A DNA stretch of 64,000 bases from Siphlonurus alternatus (Eukaryota > Arthropoda > Insecta > Ephemeroptera > Siphlonuridae), in contig OX463784.1 of NCBI GenBank assembly GCA_949825025.1, forward strand, positions 13,869,283 through 13,933,282, in the 5' to 3' direction. Positions 1 through 11,942 of this stretch are shown here, in pieces. The notes beneath the pieces are model-generated. The model worked only from the letters and a program-made list of their open reading frames with translations, was not told the origin of the DNA and ran no database searches. Position 1 is the first letter of the stretch. Every line of letters starts with the position of its first letter. Made by a program: the position numbers and the translations under genes.

Positions 1-954
1 TTAAATTAAATATTTTTACAAACAATATTATGTTTAATGTTAATACTTTACAGCATTATTAAAATAATACAGGCTATTATTATAATCTAATAAGATAAAT
101 AAAAGCATGTAAATTATTTCATAAGTAACCCCAATAAGAAAAAATTGCAGAGATTAAAAATCATAAGTAATAAAAATTAAGTTAAAAATAGGAATGTTCA
201 TAAATCAATTAGTTGATTAAGTAGGTGATACGCACGTCAGATCAAAAGAAATATTCTCTATTCATTTCTTTATCTTTTTTTATATCGGCAATTTGAACTT
301 TACTAACAAGGTAGATAAAGGTTTGTGAAGGTTGCAAATGTACGGCCAATTGATTTTCTTTCTTAAGAGAGCTTGATGAGGTCTATACATCTAAAACTAC
401 CGTGTAGAACTGACGTAGCTTTGATGGTTCCAAGTCTTATAACTCTTTACGTTACAGAAAAGCACCTTCAAATTGTATTTTTAGCGATACTTTTTAGTAC
501 TTTTTATTTTAGTTAAAAAAGAGTAACTCGCTTCAACATGTTAACTACTATAATATTTATTCAGTATGATATAAATTTTTTAATTTAAAATAAATTATTA
601 ATAAATTTTCTATCATTTAATGGACCCATTTTAACGATAACTGTCAATTTTTTTATTTATAATATGTCTTGTTTTTTTTTTTTTCAAATTTATTGATTTT
701 TATAATAATATTATTTTATTAAATTGTAATTTTATACAAAATACTTTCTTTTAAAAAATGTAATTAAAAATATTATATATTTTTTGTTAAAATATTTTTT
801 TGATTGAATTTTTTTATTACTTTACAATATTTAACAATATTTTTAAAAATTAAAATTATAAGTATATTATTGATCTGAACATGTAGATATCTTCCACTAG
901 AACACAAGTGTTAGAGAATATGAGAAGTGCAGTATTATATTAAAATAATGATAT
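1..954. other. AT-rich DNA without recognised features
   Basis: Very AT-rich sequence with short homopolymer runs. I see no reading frame with recognisable protein similarity and no clear repeat until the hAT terminal repeat begins near 955. Confidence 0.6.
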
Positions 955-2286
955 AGAGCGCGGAAAAAAGTCTCTTTTTTTTTTTATTTAATAGTCGCCT
1001 ATAAAGTCTACTTTTTTTGCAAAAAAGTCTCTAAAAAAGTCACTTTTTTCGAAAAAAGTCTCCAAAAAAGTCCCTTTTTTTTAAAAAAAAGAGCAACAAA
1101 ACTGCATTTTAATAGTGCTATTTCTGATAACAAAAAAATTGTTTATTCGTGTTAAATTACGACTTTGTACATACATAATCGTACAAAATGTCTTTTAAAT
1201 ACCGTTTTAAAGTCAATTCCGTTTTAAAGTCAATTTTTTTTAATGATTGTTTTGTTATAGAAAGCCAAGATATTAAAATATTTTAATTTCATTCACTAAT
1301 TTTATTAAGAGTAGTATGAAATTATTTAAATAATTCTATGAGTAATAAAAAGAACAAGACATTGTTTTAGATAATGTTCATGCTTTTTATTGTAGTGGGC
1401 CATACAGTTTTAAAAGAAAAAACAATTTTAATTTTCTTCTTGGTACTTTTAATACTCCTCCACCTCAGACTCACTGTCCTCTGCGTTCGCCACTGGCTGG
1501 CCGAACTCTTTGCTGTTGCGGCGGTTCAGGAAGTAGTTGCAAATCAAGTACATCTCCAAGTTTTCGACGGTGAAGCTCGTGCGCTTCTCGGTGAGCACGT
1601 TCTTATAGATGGAGAAGGAGCGTTCCACGTCGCAGGAGGTTAGCTGAGCGTATTTCAACGCCATCACCTCTTTGACAGCGAGTTTGTCTGTGACGGTGCT
1701 CGTGTCACCAGTGTAGGATCCTCCAAGAACCTGCGACACCTTTCGCATGAAAGCAAGTCCCACATTTTTCTGCATACAAGTCTTGAACTTCATTTGCACG
1801 GAGGCACCACGAGGTCCATTCACTTCACTCAACTTGCACTCCACACTGTCCAGGATGGTAAAGGTTTGCTCCATGGATAAATTAGCGTCCTCAAGTTGCT
1901 TGATTTTTCCAGGCAGAAAACCAAAGTTGCTTGCCACGCAAACCAAGTCCAGAGGTAGATTCTCGTCCAGGATCAACGCTCTGGCTTTTTCCACGCAAAA
2001 AATTATTTTTGACACGCATAACTGTGTTCAAAAGCTTTTTATTTTATTCTATTTTTTTAACTATATTTTCGAGAAGAAAATAACTAAAAAATATACTAGA
2101 ATGTGTCAAAAAGTCTCAAAAAGTCACCTTTTGCCGAAATAGTCGTAAAATCACAAAATAGTCTAAAATGTCGCTTTTTTTATAGGCTCATTTTAATCCA
2201 TTTCCGGAGATCGGTGGACATCCTAAATGACATTAAAATAGGCCCCATATACACAAAAAGTCCAAAAGACTTTTTTCCGCGCTCTA
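955..2286 (-). mobile_element. hAT-family DNA transposon, internally deleted, with TIRs and 8-bp TSD
   Basis: The left end reads TAGAGCGCGGAAAAAAGTC and the right end is its reverse complement (GACTTTTTTCCGCGCTCTA). The octamer AATGATAT flanks both sides (947-954 and 2287-2294), the 8-bp target duplication expected of hAT elements. The first T of the left TIR is shared with the duplication, so the exact boundary is uncertain by one base. Both ends carry many AAAAAGTC repeats in the subterminal regions (about 962-1085 and 2105-2275); in hAT elements such repeats are usually transposase-binding sites. A C-terminal transposase relic lies inside. At about 1.33 kb the element is too short for a full transposase of roughly 600 residues, so it is probably a deletion derivative. 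Confidence 0.85.
1449..2015 (-). pseudogene. hAT transposase, C-terminal (dimerisation) fragment
   Basis: A 188-codon open frame on the minus strand inside the hAT element. Residues about 113-167 match the hAT C-terminal dimerisation pattern: a region around CDVERSFS (canonical hAT form S-x-x-x-ER-x-FS), then a conserved EKRTS block and an LEMYLICNYF helix. The tail is acidic (ESEVEEY). The N-terminal BED zinc finger and most of the RNase H-like DDE core are absent, so this cannot be a working transposase. The frame is uninterrupted and GC-richer than the surrounding DNA, which suggests a fairly recent deletion product or a last exon. The annotated start is only the first ATG in frame and is probably not a real initiation site. 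Confidence 0.8.
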
Positions 2287-2492
2287 AATGATATGTAATA
2301 TAACAATAGGACCATAAAGAGAATTTGAATGAAAGGATAGCTACAATAAATATTTACTCAAATATAAACAATTGTCAAAAAATAAAATATATGAAATATA
2401 ATTAATACTAAGATAGTCAAATACGTGAGAGTTAACACCTCATATTTTCCAAAAGTTACGTAAATTAGGGAGTTTTGATTTTATTTATATAT

Positions 2493-2584
2493 TACAGTCA
2501 AATTTATTTAATATTTCCGCCGGAAGAACAGGGATATCAGAAACTACTCATTTTCGGCGGGAATTTCAAGTAAACTTGACTGTA
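2493..2584. mobile_element. Family F MITE (short copy F1)
   Basis: A short inverted-repeat element whose ends read TACAGTCAAATTTATTTAAT on the left and AAACTTGACTGTA on the right. The arms carry TTCCGCCGGAAG and, inverted, TTCGGCGGGAA. TA plus CAGTCAAA is the usual boundary of Tc1/mariner/pogo-derived MITEs. Confidence 0.65.
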
Positions 2585-2965
2585 GCTCGCAATCGGAAGT
2601 GAAAATACGTCACTTCCGGAAATTTTAAGGCATGAACTCTCACCTGTTAGACTACATTATTTATGTCTTAGGTCATGTCTATAAAAAAAGATGATATTTC
2701 CACTTTCGAATGAAACAAAACAAGAATGAAAATCGTAAATTTCTTAGCATGCATGCTACAGATTTGTTGGATTGTAACTTATAATTTATAACATACTATT
2801 TACTTTCAAGCATTATATTTTTACATAAACACATTTCTATTTGAAAAATTGAAACTTTTAGCAAGAAATGATTCATTTATTGTAGAATGATTCTAATTTC
2901 TTACATCCAGTTTTGTATTTGAACTATCAAATCGTTGAACAAAATGCTGAATTTTTTATTATTAC

Positions 2966-3183
2966 TACAGTCAAATTAATTTGATATTCCCGCCGGAAGT
3001 AGCCGGAAGTAAGTATGTCTGGCCTTTTTATTCATGTCTGACTTATGAAATTTGTCAAAAAAATTAGTACTTTTTTTAAAAATATATATCTGCAGAAATT
3101 CTAATTTCAAATAAGAATAGGAAGGACACAAACTTCTTACTTCCGGCTACTTCCAGGGGGAATATTAATTTAATTAAACTGTA
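2966..3183. mobile_element. Family F MITE (copy F2)
   Basis: A palindromic element of about 218 bp with ends TACAGTCAAATTAATTTGAT and its approximate reverse complement finishing AATTAAACTGTA. Subterminal GCCGGAAGTAGCCGGAAGT on the left is mirrored by ACTTCCGGCTACTTCC on the right. The TA dinucleotide at both ends fits a TA target duplication (Tc1/mariner/pogo type). Confidence 0.75.
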
Positions 3184-3189
3184 TTTTCG

Positions 3190-4410
3190 AAACATTTTCA
3201 ACAACAGACAAAGACAAACTTAAGTCTCATCACTTGCTATTGTGTTTGTTATTATATAGCATGCAGTGAAGCTTGCGTGAGTTTTGGTCATAATAGTTAG
3301 AGCCTAGCACTGTGCCAGCCGTACAAAGTGGACCAAGATTATGGCTCTTCACGACTATGCGAGAAGTGATAAAAATGTAATATAACAAAGAAAGAAGTAT
3401 ATATATAAAGGTTTGTAGAAAATTGCAATGACGAAATAATTAAAGACCATTTTTTTTCGGTAACTGTTTTTATTTTTATTTGTAGATATTACGGTAGAGA
3501 AATAGATTAAACATGATTTACGATGATAATCTGGTTAACAACCATATTTAGATATATTTCAATTCAAAGAAAGTAACCGTTTAACCGTGGTTAGTAAGAA
3601 AATCTTAATGTACCAATGGAGGATCAAGAAATGCCTACACACACAGTTCCTATTTATATATATGCATTTATTGAGCACCATTCGGTACATCACTTTTATG
3701 AAACACACCTAAATATCAATATTTATTTTCTTTCTGGTGAATTATTTGTACACCAATATTCCCATGTAAGAAGAACAATTAATGCCACAGAAATGCTTTA
3801 ATAATTCATATATTGCTAATTCTGAGTTAATAACATCTGGTTAATTTTTACAAGAACTTATTTAAAAAATTACAAAATTTTGAAATTCTAGCTTTTTTTT
3901 TTAAGTAACAACAAATCATAAACTTTCAGTATACAAAGGTTAGCAAAATACTGTCATTTTCCTTTGTAAAGTACTGGCAATGGGATGAAATTAAATAAGA
4001 ATACTTTTCATGACATCATTCGCTTGTAACATGAAATGCAATATATTTCTAGCAAAAAATCTTTAATACTCTCTTAACAAAAAACCCACTACTTCTAAAT
4101 ATATACCACTTTATAATGGCACTTTAAATTATGAGAAGCGTTTTTTTATAATATAATAAAAAAAGAGTAATTTTTATTAGAAATATAATATAAAAGTATG
4201 TTTAAATCTTAATTTTCTCATATACAGTAAATATCAACTATGTATGACAATCTTAATCATAGTTTATTTGCAATAATCTCAGTGTAGTATTAAAGTACTT
4301 AATATTGGTTTTACAGAGCAAGTAGTAAAACGTTTTATGTCCCTTAGAGCATTGCAAGTACTTTAACAGTAAATTGAGGTGACATTATTTCCTATTATAT
4401 GTTTTACTAT
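3190..4410. other. AT-rich DNA without recognised features
   Basis: No gene or clear repeat recognised. The 61-codon frame at 3616-3801 shows no recognisable domain. Confidence 0.5.
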
Positions 4411-4411
4411 T

Positions 4412-4412
<1 letters not shown>

Positions 4413-4454
<42 letters not shown>
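4413..4454. repeat. (AT)n microsatellite
   Basis: Uninterrupted alternating TA run. Confidence 0.95.
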
Positions 4455-4462
<8 letters not shown>

Positions 4463-4534
4463 CTAGTTACATTTTTATATATACTAGATAGGATTTATCT
4501 TTTCTCTGCTAGTTAGTTATAGTTAAAGACTCAT

Positions 4535-4660
4535 TAAGGGGCATTCACAAAGTCCCACATTTAGGGCTCGATAATTTAAGACTAGAAATTTTGGGTCTAA
4601 AAAGCATGCCTAAAATTGGGCTTTAAATTATCGAGCCCTAAATGTGGTGAATGCCCCTTA
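4535..4660. mobile_element. Family H palindromic MITE (H1)
   Basis: A hairpin-like inverted repeat of about 126 bp. The left arm starts TAAGGGGCATTCACAAAG, followed by CACATTTAGGGCTCGATAAT; the right arm is the near-perfect complement, ending GTGAATGCCCCTTA. The terminal motif GGGGCATTCACAAAG recurs in the unrelated-bodied palindrome at 57283. Confidence 0.8.
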
Positions 4661-5877
4661 TTATTTTCTAAATAATTTCGCATTTGAATTGTTACAACAT
4701 GAGCTATATTGAAATATTTTACTGTTAAAATCTGTTTCTGAAGACAAAAATTAATTCTAAATAAAACATTACAAAACGAGTAGCTGCAATTCATGAAATT
4801 TAATGAATGGTATCCAAATATTTATAATGCATTTTAAAGTATTTTTTTTCTCCAACTGATTTTACGGTAGCCTCTATTTTAGAATCAACCTTTTATATGC
4901 TATTAATAAATTATCAAATTATTAATATTATTATGCCATATTAAATATTAGTATTAATTAAAATAACATTTAAATAACCGTGAATTTAGTAAGTTATATT
5001 TTTAAATAATGAAATAATGAAAATTTTAAAAATAAAATTTCAATGAAAAATTATTGTTTTATTTTACTAAATAAAAATAAGGATTATAATTTTATTTGAA
5101 TTATTATATAATATACTTAACACTAAACTTTAAAAATTCTAATTAAAAATTAGAAAAAATCACATTACATGAACTTTAATGATCTAATTTAAAATTGTAA
5201 TTATAACAAGTAAAATTTATAATTAACAAATTCCATATCAATAATATCGTTACAGCATCAACAGTAATGTTAAATAATGTGTATATAAAATCAACATATT
5301 CATTTAGCTTTTCATCGGAGATGCTCGGGTGTACTTCGACTCGTGTTCGGCCAATAAGTTTCTTCGTTACAATTATCTACCAATAACCGAGGACGTTACA
5401 AAAACGACAAAAAACAAATGTGAAGTACAGTGTAAACCTTTGAGGATCGTAATTAATGTTTATTACAGCACGCCTTTCTATCGATTTAAATTAAAATTTA
5501 ATTAACTATAACCCTTCCATATATTTCTCCTCATTAGTATGGCTTACAGAGCCAATTAGGACCAAGCTGCAGATTTCAAATTATGGAGAAAACGTTATAG
5601 TATAGGCTCAAAGCTTTCTACTAGCTTTACAAAGGATACCCGTTATAATTATTTGAAATGCTCATAAAGAAGGCGTGACAATGTTGGGAAATAATGATGA
5701 ATTTCACATAAATTTGTAGAATATAAGGTATATTATAGAGAGGATATGTCCAACATTCACTGATATTATTGTTTTTTTTTTAACGATGAGTCTGTTACTT
5801 CGGAGTCAAACAATATTTTTCTACGACAGAATAGAATGAAATAATAAATTTTAAAAAATCGAGTGTTCTAAAACTTA
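4661..5877. other. AT-rich DNA, no gene recognised
   Basis: Mostly low-complexity AT sequence. A slightly GC-richer patch at about 5305-5400 (TTCGACTCGTGTTCGGCCAA, then TTCTTCGTTACAA) resembles sequence near 54710-54790 in inverted orientation. It may be an old dispersed repeat. Confidence 0.4.
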
Positions 5878-6196
5878 ATAGAGTATTGTCCTCAATTTTT
5901 TTTATTGCACAAATGGATAGAGGGTGCAAAGTTATGCTACCCTGATTTTTTTCAGATTTTTTAGAGCCCGGGAACTATTTTTAAAAAATTATTGAAAGTC
6001 CTTTTCGTGACGTCACGAGACGCCGCTCCTTAAGAAAAAGATAGGACTTGCCGCCGCGTGACGTCACAAAAAGGACTTTCAATAATTTTTTAAAAATAGT
6101 TCCAGGTCTCAAAAAAATCTGAAAAAAATCAGGGTTGCATAACTTTGCACCCTCTATCCATTTCTGCAATAAAAAAAATTGAGGACGATACTCCAT
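5878..6196. mobile_element. Family A palindromic MITE (A1)
   Basis: A full-length palindrome of about 319 bp. Ends are ATAGAGTATTGTCCTCAA and TTGAGGACGATACTCCAT. Each arm then has TTGCA(G)AAATGGATAGAGGG-type sequence, a CCTGATTTTTTTCAG block, a CCCGGGAACTA block and ATTGAAAGTCC. The core contains two GTGACGTCAC sites around a short spacer (TCCTTAAGAAAAAGATAGGA). Apparent reading frames through it recur in the other copies because the DNA is repeated. The element lies within an older repeat also found at 47055-47215. Confidence 0.9.
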
Positions 6197-6362
6197 TGCT
6201 TATGGTTTTAGCAAATTCAATCTGGCAGTTTTCTTACAAAAGCTCCATTTCCGGTTTCCATCTATTAGACAAATGTTAAACTTTTACCTCAGTTTTCACA
6301 AAACTAATAAGACAGATTCACTTTAAAATTTGTATGTCACCTATTGATGGCGAAATCAAAGT
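6197..6362 (-). repeat. Dispersed repeat O, copy 1 (interrupted by MITE A1)
   Basis: In reverse complement this reads GAATTTGCTAAAACC, GGAAACCGGAAATGGAG and CCATCAATAGGTG in register with 47055-47178 on the plus strand. The match resumes on the other side of A1 at about 5860-5877 (CTAAAACTTAA), so A1 seems to have inserted into this repeat. Confidence 0.6.
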
Positions 6363-6740
6363 CTCCTGCAAGTTTTGTTACAGTCAGGCGCAACGATTGT
6401 GAGATCTTAATTAAAAATTGATAAATTTCAGAAAAGGATAAAAAGGGGAGCGGGATATTACCCTTATATGCAATGGGTGTATGCATGAGTATGTGGATGT
6501 ACTGTTTGATAATGGAACATTTACCATTTTTAATTCAGTTATAAAAATTATAATCAAGAGACTTTTTATATTTTTATAACTTAATATTGGTTTACTTTTT
6601 ATACATTTTATGGAAATTTCATAACTGCTAATGCATTTCTTTATGAATTAGTTATACTTCTTTCTTGTCAATTATAATATACATCAATAGAGTTAAAAGT
6701 GCATTTTTATGTACATTAATGAAGTTCAATTATTTAAAAA

Positions 6741-6741
6741 T

Positions 6742-6826
<85 letters not shown>
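6741..6826. repeat. (TA)n microsatellite
   Basis: A long alternating TA tract with a few TACATA interruptions at the left edge. The translated frame across it is a repeat artefact. Confidence 0.95.
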
Positions 6827-6829
<3 letters not shown>

Positions 6830-8134
6830 TTTTATACGGTATTGAAAATATTTTCAAACTATTTCAAAGCAAAACAGGGAGTTGAATAACTGAATAGAAC
6901 TCCCTATAATAACTTTATAATTATATATTGCATGATTCACAAAGTTTATGTTTAAATAATAATTTATAAATTCTTAATAGAGTAAAAACTCTACCTTTTT
7001 CATTGTTTAATAAAATGATTTTGAAACAATGTACAACATTAAGTGTTAAACTACCAACCCTTATAAGAAATCTAAATTAGAATCCATATAAATTCCATTA
7101 ATTCTATTGACACAAAAACTTAAGTAGGGAGTTGTTTATTTGCAAGCAAAAATAAACGGAGTTTTAACGTTTGTATTTTTTGTCTCTGTCAAGGTGAAAA
7201 TTCGTCATCTGTTGTATCATTTTAGATGAAAAAATAAAAAAAATGTATTTAAATTTTTATGAATTTTTAAAGTTGACTAATTTAACATGGAGAAATGGAA
7301 TTTTCACGTTATATTAATCAAATTAAAATCTCAAAATCTATATCGAATTTTATACCTGATATTTTAGCTATTGATTAGGTATGTAGAGGAGAACATTGAA
7401 CGTTATTATACGTTCCATAATTTTAATGTGTAGAATTTTTTTTAAACATTGGGCATAATATATATTATCTTAAAATAAGAAAATTAGGGGAAAAATCTAT
7501 GTTTCTTTAGGGAGAATGACATGAAAAGAGTAGTTTTGGACGTGTTTAGGATGAACTGATGATGTTTTTGTTTATTTTAAATTCTAGAGAAAATACTGCA
7601 TCTACAGTATTAAATTTAAAAAAGTTTATTTAGGTTTATATTTTCTCTCTGATTGAGAGAAACAAGTCAAAGAGGAAGAAAAAGAAGGTTTTTTTCTTCT
7701 TTCAGCTTTAATTCTGGGAAGTAAATTTTTAACCTTGTTAGTTTCTTGTTTAACCCAGCAACTTCTTATTTCATGGAAGTCTTTTTTGCTAGCTTACAAA
7801 AACCAAAGACTTTTATATACTACCATATATATAGTATATAATATATAAACTATATGATGAAAAGAAAAAAAATTCTCTTATTTTATTCATGATATTTTAA
7901 TATGAAAACTTTCTTATTAAAATTATACAAATGATGTTTCTGATTTTATATTCCATATATTAATTATTTCACATTTATTACCACATTAAAGTTAGCTTTG
8001 ACGTGCAGGTTAAAAAGCATTAATAATTATAATGTTTTAAAATATTGATGATATAGTTTAAGTTCACACCTAGTTTACATAGGTAATTTAAATGCAGCTC
8101 CAGGCATTCTATCAGATAAGAAAAATCTGCATTT
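6830..8134. other. AT-rich DNA with a degraded half-copy of family C
   Basis: No gene recognised. About 7330-7460 resembles the right half of the palindrome at 8135-8417: GATGTAGAGGAGAACATT there corresponds to GTATGTAGAGGAGAACATTG here, followed by ATAATTTT and a GTG(T/G) block. Probably an old copy. Confidence 0.45.
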
Positions 8135-8417
8135 TTAAAGGTAAGGTAACACGGATCAGCTATCCCAATGTTAAAATAATCCCACACATGAAAATTATGA
8201 AAAAAAAAATTAAAATGTTCTCCTCTACATCCCCTATCAGTAGGTAAAATATCAGGTATACAAATTCATAACTCAAAAACTAGCTCAAATTTGTATACTT
8301 TATATTTTACCTACTGATAGGGGATGTAGAGGAGAACATTTTAAATTTTTTTCATAATTTTCATGCGTGGGATTATTTTAAAATTGGGTCAGCTTTTCCG
8401 TGTTACCTTATCCTTAA
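8135..8417. mobile_element. Family C palindromic MITE
   Basis: An inverted repeat of about 283 bp. The left arm begins TTAAAGGTAAGGTAACACGG and the right arm ends CCGTGTTACCTTATCCTTAA. Inner arms match through CCTACTGATAGGGGATGTAG and its complement. No reading frame of note. Confidence 0.85.
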
Positions 8418-8419
8418 AG

Positions 8420-9335
8420 TGTGAAAAAATGCTGATTTGATAAATAACTTCTACAGTCTCCATTTAAAACAATGCTAATCTAATTTTTTTTTAATTATCA
8501 AAGTAAATAATTATTAAGATAAACGGACAATTGCGAGTGCTTCATTGTCTACCAAATCCACGTTTTAATCTTAATAATATCATATTATTTATAATTTTTA
8601 AATATTTATGTTTGCAAATTTAAAATTGCAATGCAAGAGTGATTATGATAATTACTTTTGATCATTAAATTTACAGATATTATTTTACTATATAATTATC
8701 ATTCAACCAGGATCAGAGAAGATATAGTAATTTTTATGACCTGAAATAAGAGCTTTATATATTATTTTTGTATAAAATCAGAAAAACTATATAATTATTT
8801 TATTCTCTGCATAAACTTGGAAATTGCCATGCATATTGGATATTGTACCAGGAGTACTTTTATAAATGAAGTGTATATTAAATAGAAAATCTCAAATATG
8901 AAATCCTGTTTGTGAACATAAATAAATCAATATATTCCGAAATGAGATTATATATTATACTTCATTAAAACGTTTTAATTTTTATCTCCAAAATTACATA
9001 TGAGTTTATAAATAATAAATTTTAAAATCTCTAAATTAAGCATTAATTAATTATAATATATTATATGGATTAAAATAAACTTTATAATTTAGTAAGAAAA
9101 TTAAAACATAATTTAGCCAAGAGGGGTTACGAACTTGAAAACAAATATATTAAAAGCTTATAAAGTTCATTACAATGGCTTCTCTTTTAAGTATCGTGTT
9201 TCAACTCGCAGGGAAAACTTTTTGACATTTGTAAAAGAACATTTTGTCAGTCAACTTGTCACAGATTAGTTTGACGTTTCAGTAATTACTTCACGTTTAT
9301 ATTTTTTTAATATAATTTTAAACTTTTAATAAATA
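8420..9335. other. AT-rich DNA without recognised features
   Basis: Nothing beyond low-complexity AT sequence recognised. Confidence 0.5.
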
Positions 9336-9516
9336 TATACAGTAAAACAGATCTTAGTTTACCTCTAGAGAGTTCAATCTAGACTAAACGGTGCCGGATA
9401 TCAGCCAATGAAAAGCCTAGAATGACACCTGTCCACCTTTTCATTGGCTAATATATCTACCGTTGTCTAGTATACTGTACTGTATAGAGGTAAATTAAGA
9501 TGTGTTATACTGTATA
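9336..9516. mobile_element. Family D MITE (D1), Tc1/mariner/pogo-type ends
   Basis: Ends read TATACAGTAAAACAGATCTT then AGTTTACCTCTA on the left, with the complement TAGAGGTAAATTAAGATGTG then TTATACTGTATA on the right. Inner arms share CAGCCAATGAAAAG / CTTTTCATTGGCT. TATACAGT(A/G) ends are typical of TA-targeting Tc1/mariner/pogo derivatives. A related element is at 44565-44725. Confidence 0.75.
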
Positions 9517-9519
9517 TAC

Positions 9520-10208
9520 ACCTCGTGTTACCATAAATGTTATTATAAAAATATCATGACGTGATGAACTTAAAATTGTTTTATTTTAACTATCATTTCT
9601 CCTACCAATATGAAACTTTTAAGTATGCACCTTTATATATTTAAGGCTTAACCTGAGAAATTTGGACGAAAAATTCGCTACAACAGATTTTCTTCAAATT
9701 AATTTGGTGGACTCACAACAATCGTCAAATTAGCTCTGAATTTTTTCGGAATTTTTTAACCGTTGGTTTAATTATAATTAATTTATTTAAATGAGAATTT
9801 TGTATCCTTCCAATGTTAAATTTGTTAATTAGCATTGCAAAAAAACTATACAACAGATTCTTTTACTTTTTTTTTTACTAAAGCCTAATTTTTTAGACTA
9901 TTTTTCTGAATTGTTTTCATATATTTTGAACCGTGGCGATGATCGTTTCCTATATGTGATGAGAAATGTGGCAACGTTCTCAAGGACTGTTGTCACCACC
10001 CCCTCCTAAAAATTTAAGCTTGTTCCAATGCAAACAGTGTTGCCACTATAGCCACGCCTCTTGACCTTGACAGACAAATTCTCAGGTTATACCTTAAGAG
10101 CTGCAGATATACATAGCAAATCAATAAGGAGTAACGTTCTTGCTGCCCCGAGGTGTATAAAGAATAATTTAGTGTTGTATAGTAGATTTCATGTTAAAAT
10201 TAATACAG
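9520..10208. other. AT-rich DNA, no gene recognised
   Basis: No recognisable gene. Short C-rich patch near 9990-10080 without identifiable origin. Confidence 0.4.
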
Positions 10209-10209
10209 T

Positions 10210-10531
10210 GAGATATTAGAATGTGAAAATTTTAGTGGCTTAATCGAAAGAAGGGGTAAAAATATGGTACTGTGAATTTTTTCAGATTTTTCTGAGACCA
10301 GGAACTGTTTTTAAAAATTATTGAAAGTCTATTTTGATGACGTCACGGGCGGCACTCCTTAATTAAGAAAAAGGATAGGGCAGTGCCGCCCGTGACGTCA
10401 TCAAAATAGACTACATCAATAATTTTTTAAAAATAGTTCCCGGTCTCAGAAAAATCTGAAAAAATTCACAGTACCATATTTTTACCCCTTCTTTCGATTA
10501 AGCCACTAAAATTTTCACATTCTAATATCTC
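10210..10531. mobile_element. Family B palindromic MITE (B1)
   Basis: A palindrome of about 322 bp with ends GAGATATTAGAATGTGAAAA and its complement. Arms continue through TTTTAGTGGCTTAATCGAAA and GAAGGGGTAAAAATATGG, then a TTTTTTCAGATTTTTCTGAG block shared with family A. The core has TGATGACGTCACGGGCGGCA and its mirror. A second copy is at 26169-26496. Confidence 0.9.
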
Positions 10532-10813
10532 ATGTAATTGTGGACACTATAATACACATATTTAACTATTTGGATTAAATATAATAACAAAATTAAGTAT
10601 ATTGCAATTTTATAATGTCTTTGGATTTAGTTTATATATAGTCCTGACTACGCCCTTTTTATACAATAAAGTTCCTAATTATTATTATTTTAATATATTT
10701 ATAAATTATGAATTTCATTAAAAATGCTTCTTGAGAATTTTTAAGACCTACGACTATTTCAACTATTATATAACTTTAAATTTAACAAACTCCCTTATTA
10801 ACTATAAAGTTTA

Positions 10814-11132
10814 ATGAAGAACCAACCTCAAAATTTTTTATTGCAGAAATGGATAGAGGGTGCAAAAATATGCTACTCTGAATTTTTTCAGATTTTTCTG
10901 AGACCGAGAACTATTTTTCAAAAATTATTGAAAGTCCTTTTTGTGACGTCACGCGGCGGCAAGTCCTATCTTTTTCTTAAGGAGCGGCGTCTCGTGACGT
11001 CACAAAAATAACTTTAAATAATTTTTTAAAAATATTTCCCGGGTTCTAAAAAATCTGAAAAAAATCAGGGTAGCATAATTTTGCACGCTCTATCCATTTC
11101 TGCAATAAAAAAAATTGAGGTCGATACTCCAT
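10814..11132. mobile_element. Family A palindromic MITE (A2)
   Basis: Same architecture and length (319 bp) as the copy at 5878. The left terminal repeat is mutated (ATGAAGAACCAACCTCA) while the right is intact (TGAGGTCGATACTCCAT). Two GTGACGTCAC sites remain in the core. Confidence 0.88.
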
Positions 11133-11134
11133 TA

Positions 11135-11942
11135 TGTTGTTGGAAATTTTTTCATGCCATCTTATACTACATCATGTAATTAAAATTCATCAATATGTTT
11201 TTACTTCAGTAACGTGTAAAGAAAATAATGAATATTTTAATATTCAGGTCTCTTTTAGCATACCCTTTGGTATATTAAAAATTCAAAGCATCTTTTGAGT
11301 AAAGTTTTAGATTTTTAAGTATTAAAATTTTGTAAGAAAATTATAATCTTGTAATCATTTAATCCGTTTGAAAAGAACAAGATAATTAAGTTTAGAAAAA
11401 GATGTAAATCATGCAAAAAGCTTCGCTATTTTTTTTTATATTATTTTTACTTTTCACCAATGCAAATAAGTTGTCACAGAAGGTTTTGCTTCAATAAAAG
11501 AAGCAAAAAAAAAAAGTGAGACGTATTAGCATTTCAAAAATATATATCATCGTTTGTTGGTTTTCCATATTCAAATTGTAATTTTAGTTATAAAAAATTC
11601 CTAGCTGCTTTTTTACTTTGACATGTAAAAATTGTGTTTTTATAAAAATATATTATACTTTCAAATTATGAAATTTAAAACAATTAATAGCTTACAGCGA
11701 GTTGGTATTTAGTGAGAAAAACTTTAATTATACTAATTATTATAATAACTTTTTTAAAGCAATGAATATATTACAATGGTAAAAAAAGCAAGTTTAAATA
11801 AAATTGTTTCAGCATTGATTTTTTTCCTCTTATTATAATGAATAATGTATAAGTATTATTTTTTTTTAGATTTGTTTGTTGAGTTTATTGGTAGTACTAA
11901 AATTGCCATTAAATTTCCAATAACTTAGTTGGACCACACTAA
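11135..11942. other. AT-rich DNA without recognised features
   Basis: No gene or clear repeat recognised. Confidence 0.5.

Noticed and set aside
1374..2291. Plus-strand frames at 1374, 1747 and 2103
   Set aside because: They overlap the hAT transposase relic and terminal repeats on the opposite strand and show no domain similarity.
5981..6196. Recurrent frame encoding QKWIEGAK...FVTSRGGKSYLFLKERR in several places
   Set aside because: It is carried by family A MITE arms (also at 10814 and 19285). The recurrence reflects DNA repetition; the elements are palindromic and noncoding.
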